Part shown: positions 5,188 to 5,246 of the stretch, piece by piece
How the letters are laid out: every line of letters begins with the position of its first letter
Position numbering within the stretch: the stretch's first letter is position 1
NCBI GenBank assembly: GCA_900553935.1
Contig: USFK01000117.1
Location: forward strand, 1-5,246
DNA from: an uncultured Collinsella sp.
Lineage (GTDB): Bacteria; Actinomycetota; Coriobacteriia; Coriobacteriales; Coriobacteriaceae
Reading direction: 5' to 3'
DNA: 5,246 bases
Position numbers and translations under genes: made by a program
Notes under the pieces: model-generated
What the model was told of the DNA's origin: nothing
Databases searched by the model: none
The model's input: the letters and a program-made list of their open reading frames with translations, nothing else

Positions 5188-5246
5188 ATGGCTTCGTTAG
5201 AAACGCGCCCCACCATGGATGGTGAACCCGAAAGGTAAGGCGCGCG

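Larger units (their letters stand above)
4962..5246. other. Gene-poor upstream region, possibly an intergenic element
   Basis: I see no convincing gene in these 285 bases. A minus-strand frame is open from the window edge to a TGA at 5136-5138 (36 codons). It could be the tail of a gene lying outside, but its translation (ending FFWRQPFSTRTS) matches no family I recognise and has no clear domain. The stretch contains an inverted repeat (5025-5081), two 10-bp palindromes (5160-5187) and a near-palindrome CACCATGGATGGTG (5211-5224). The density of symmetric sequence suggests regulatory or repeat DNA rather than coding sequence. Confidence 0.5.

Noticed and set aside
5136..5246. Minus-strand frame open from the window edge, as the C-terminus of an upstream gene
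   Set aside because: Only 36 codons, no recognisable family and palindromes throughout; noted within the upstream region rather than called as a gene.

Overview
The window looks like ordinary chromosome from a mid-to-high GC member of the Actinomycetota, most likely a Coriobacteriia species of the Collinsella type. This is inferred from base composition, from a GarA-like FHA gene sitting next to an Rv1828-like MerR gene, and from protein style; it is not a database result. All six convincing genes lie on the minus strand, so transcription runs from high to low coordinates.

In transcription order the window holds the following. (1) A 350-base gene-poor leader (4897-5246) with a perfect 13-bp inverted repeat, two short palindromes and a plausible promoter. 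(2) A CDP-alcohol phosphatidyltransferase (4896-4192) that probably starts at a GTG rather than at the upstream ATG. (3) A small FHA protein resembling GarA/OdhI (4125-3691). (4) A MerR-family regulator resembling Rv1828 (3687-2803), only 3 bases after the FHA gene. (5) Adenine phosphoribosyltransferase, apt (2767-2237). (6) A secreted NlpC/P60 peptidoglycan hydrolase with a coiled-coil domain (2204-1080), ended by a strong intrinsic terminator (1017-1056). (7) A DegV/FakB-like fatty-acid-binding protein (901-35), apparently with its own promoter, set in an unusual three-arm repeat (934-992).

Genes 2 to 6 are separated by 66, 3, 35 and 32 bases with no terminator visible between them, so they could form one transcription unit from about 4926 to the terminator near 1017. 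They combine phospholipid synthesis, a phosphopeptide-binding switch, a transcription regulator, purine salvage and cell-wall cleavage. The clearest functional link is FHA plus MerR, which matches the garA-Rv1828 pair of mycobacteria. A pgsA-type gene also lies a few genes upstream of that pair in Mycobacterium tuberculosis.

I found no CRISPR array, transposase, phage gene, tRNA or rRNA. The points most worth a second look are the GarA-like N-terminal phosphorylation motif with one of its two threonines missing, and the two unexplained inverted-repeat structures upstream of the phosphatidyltransferase and degV genes.
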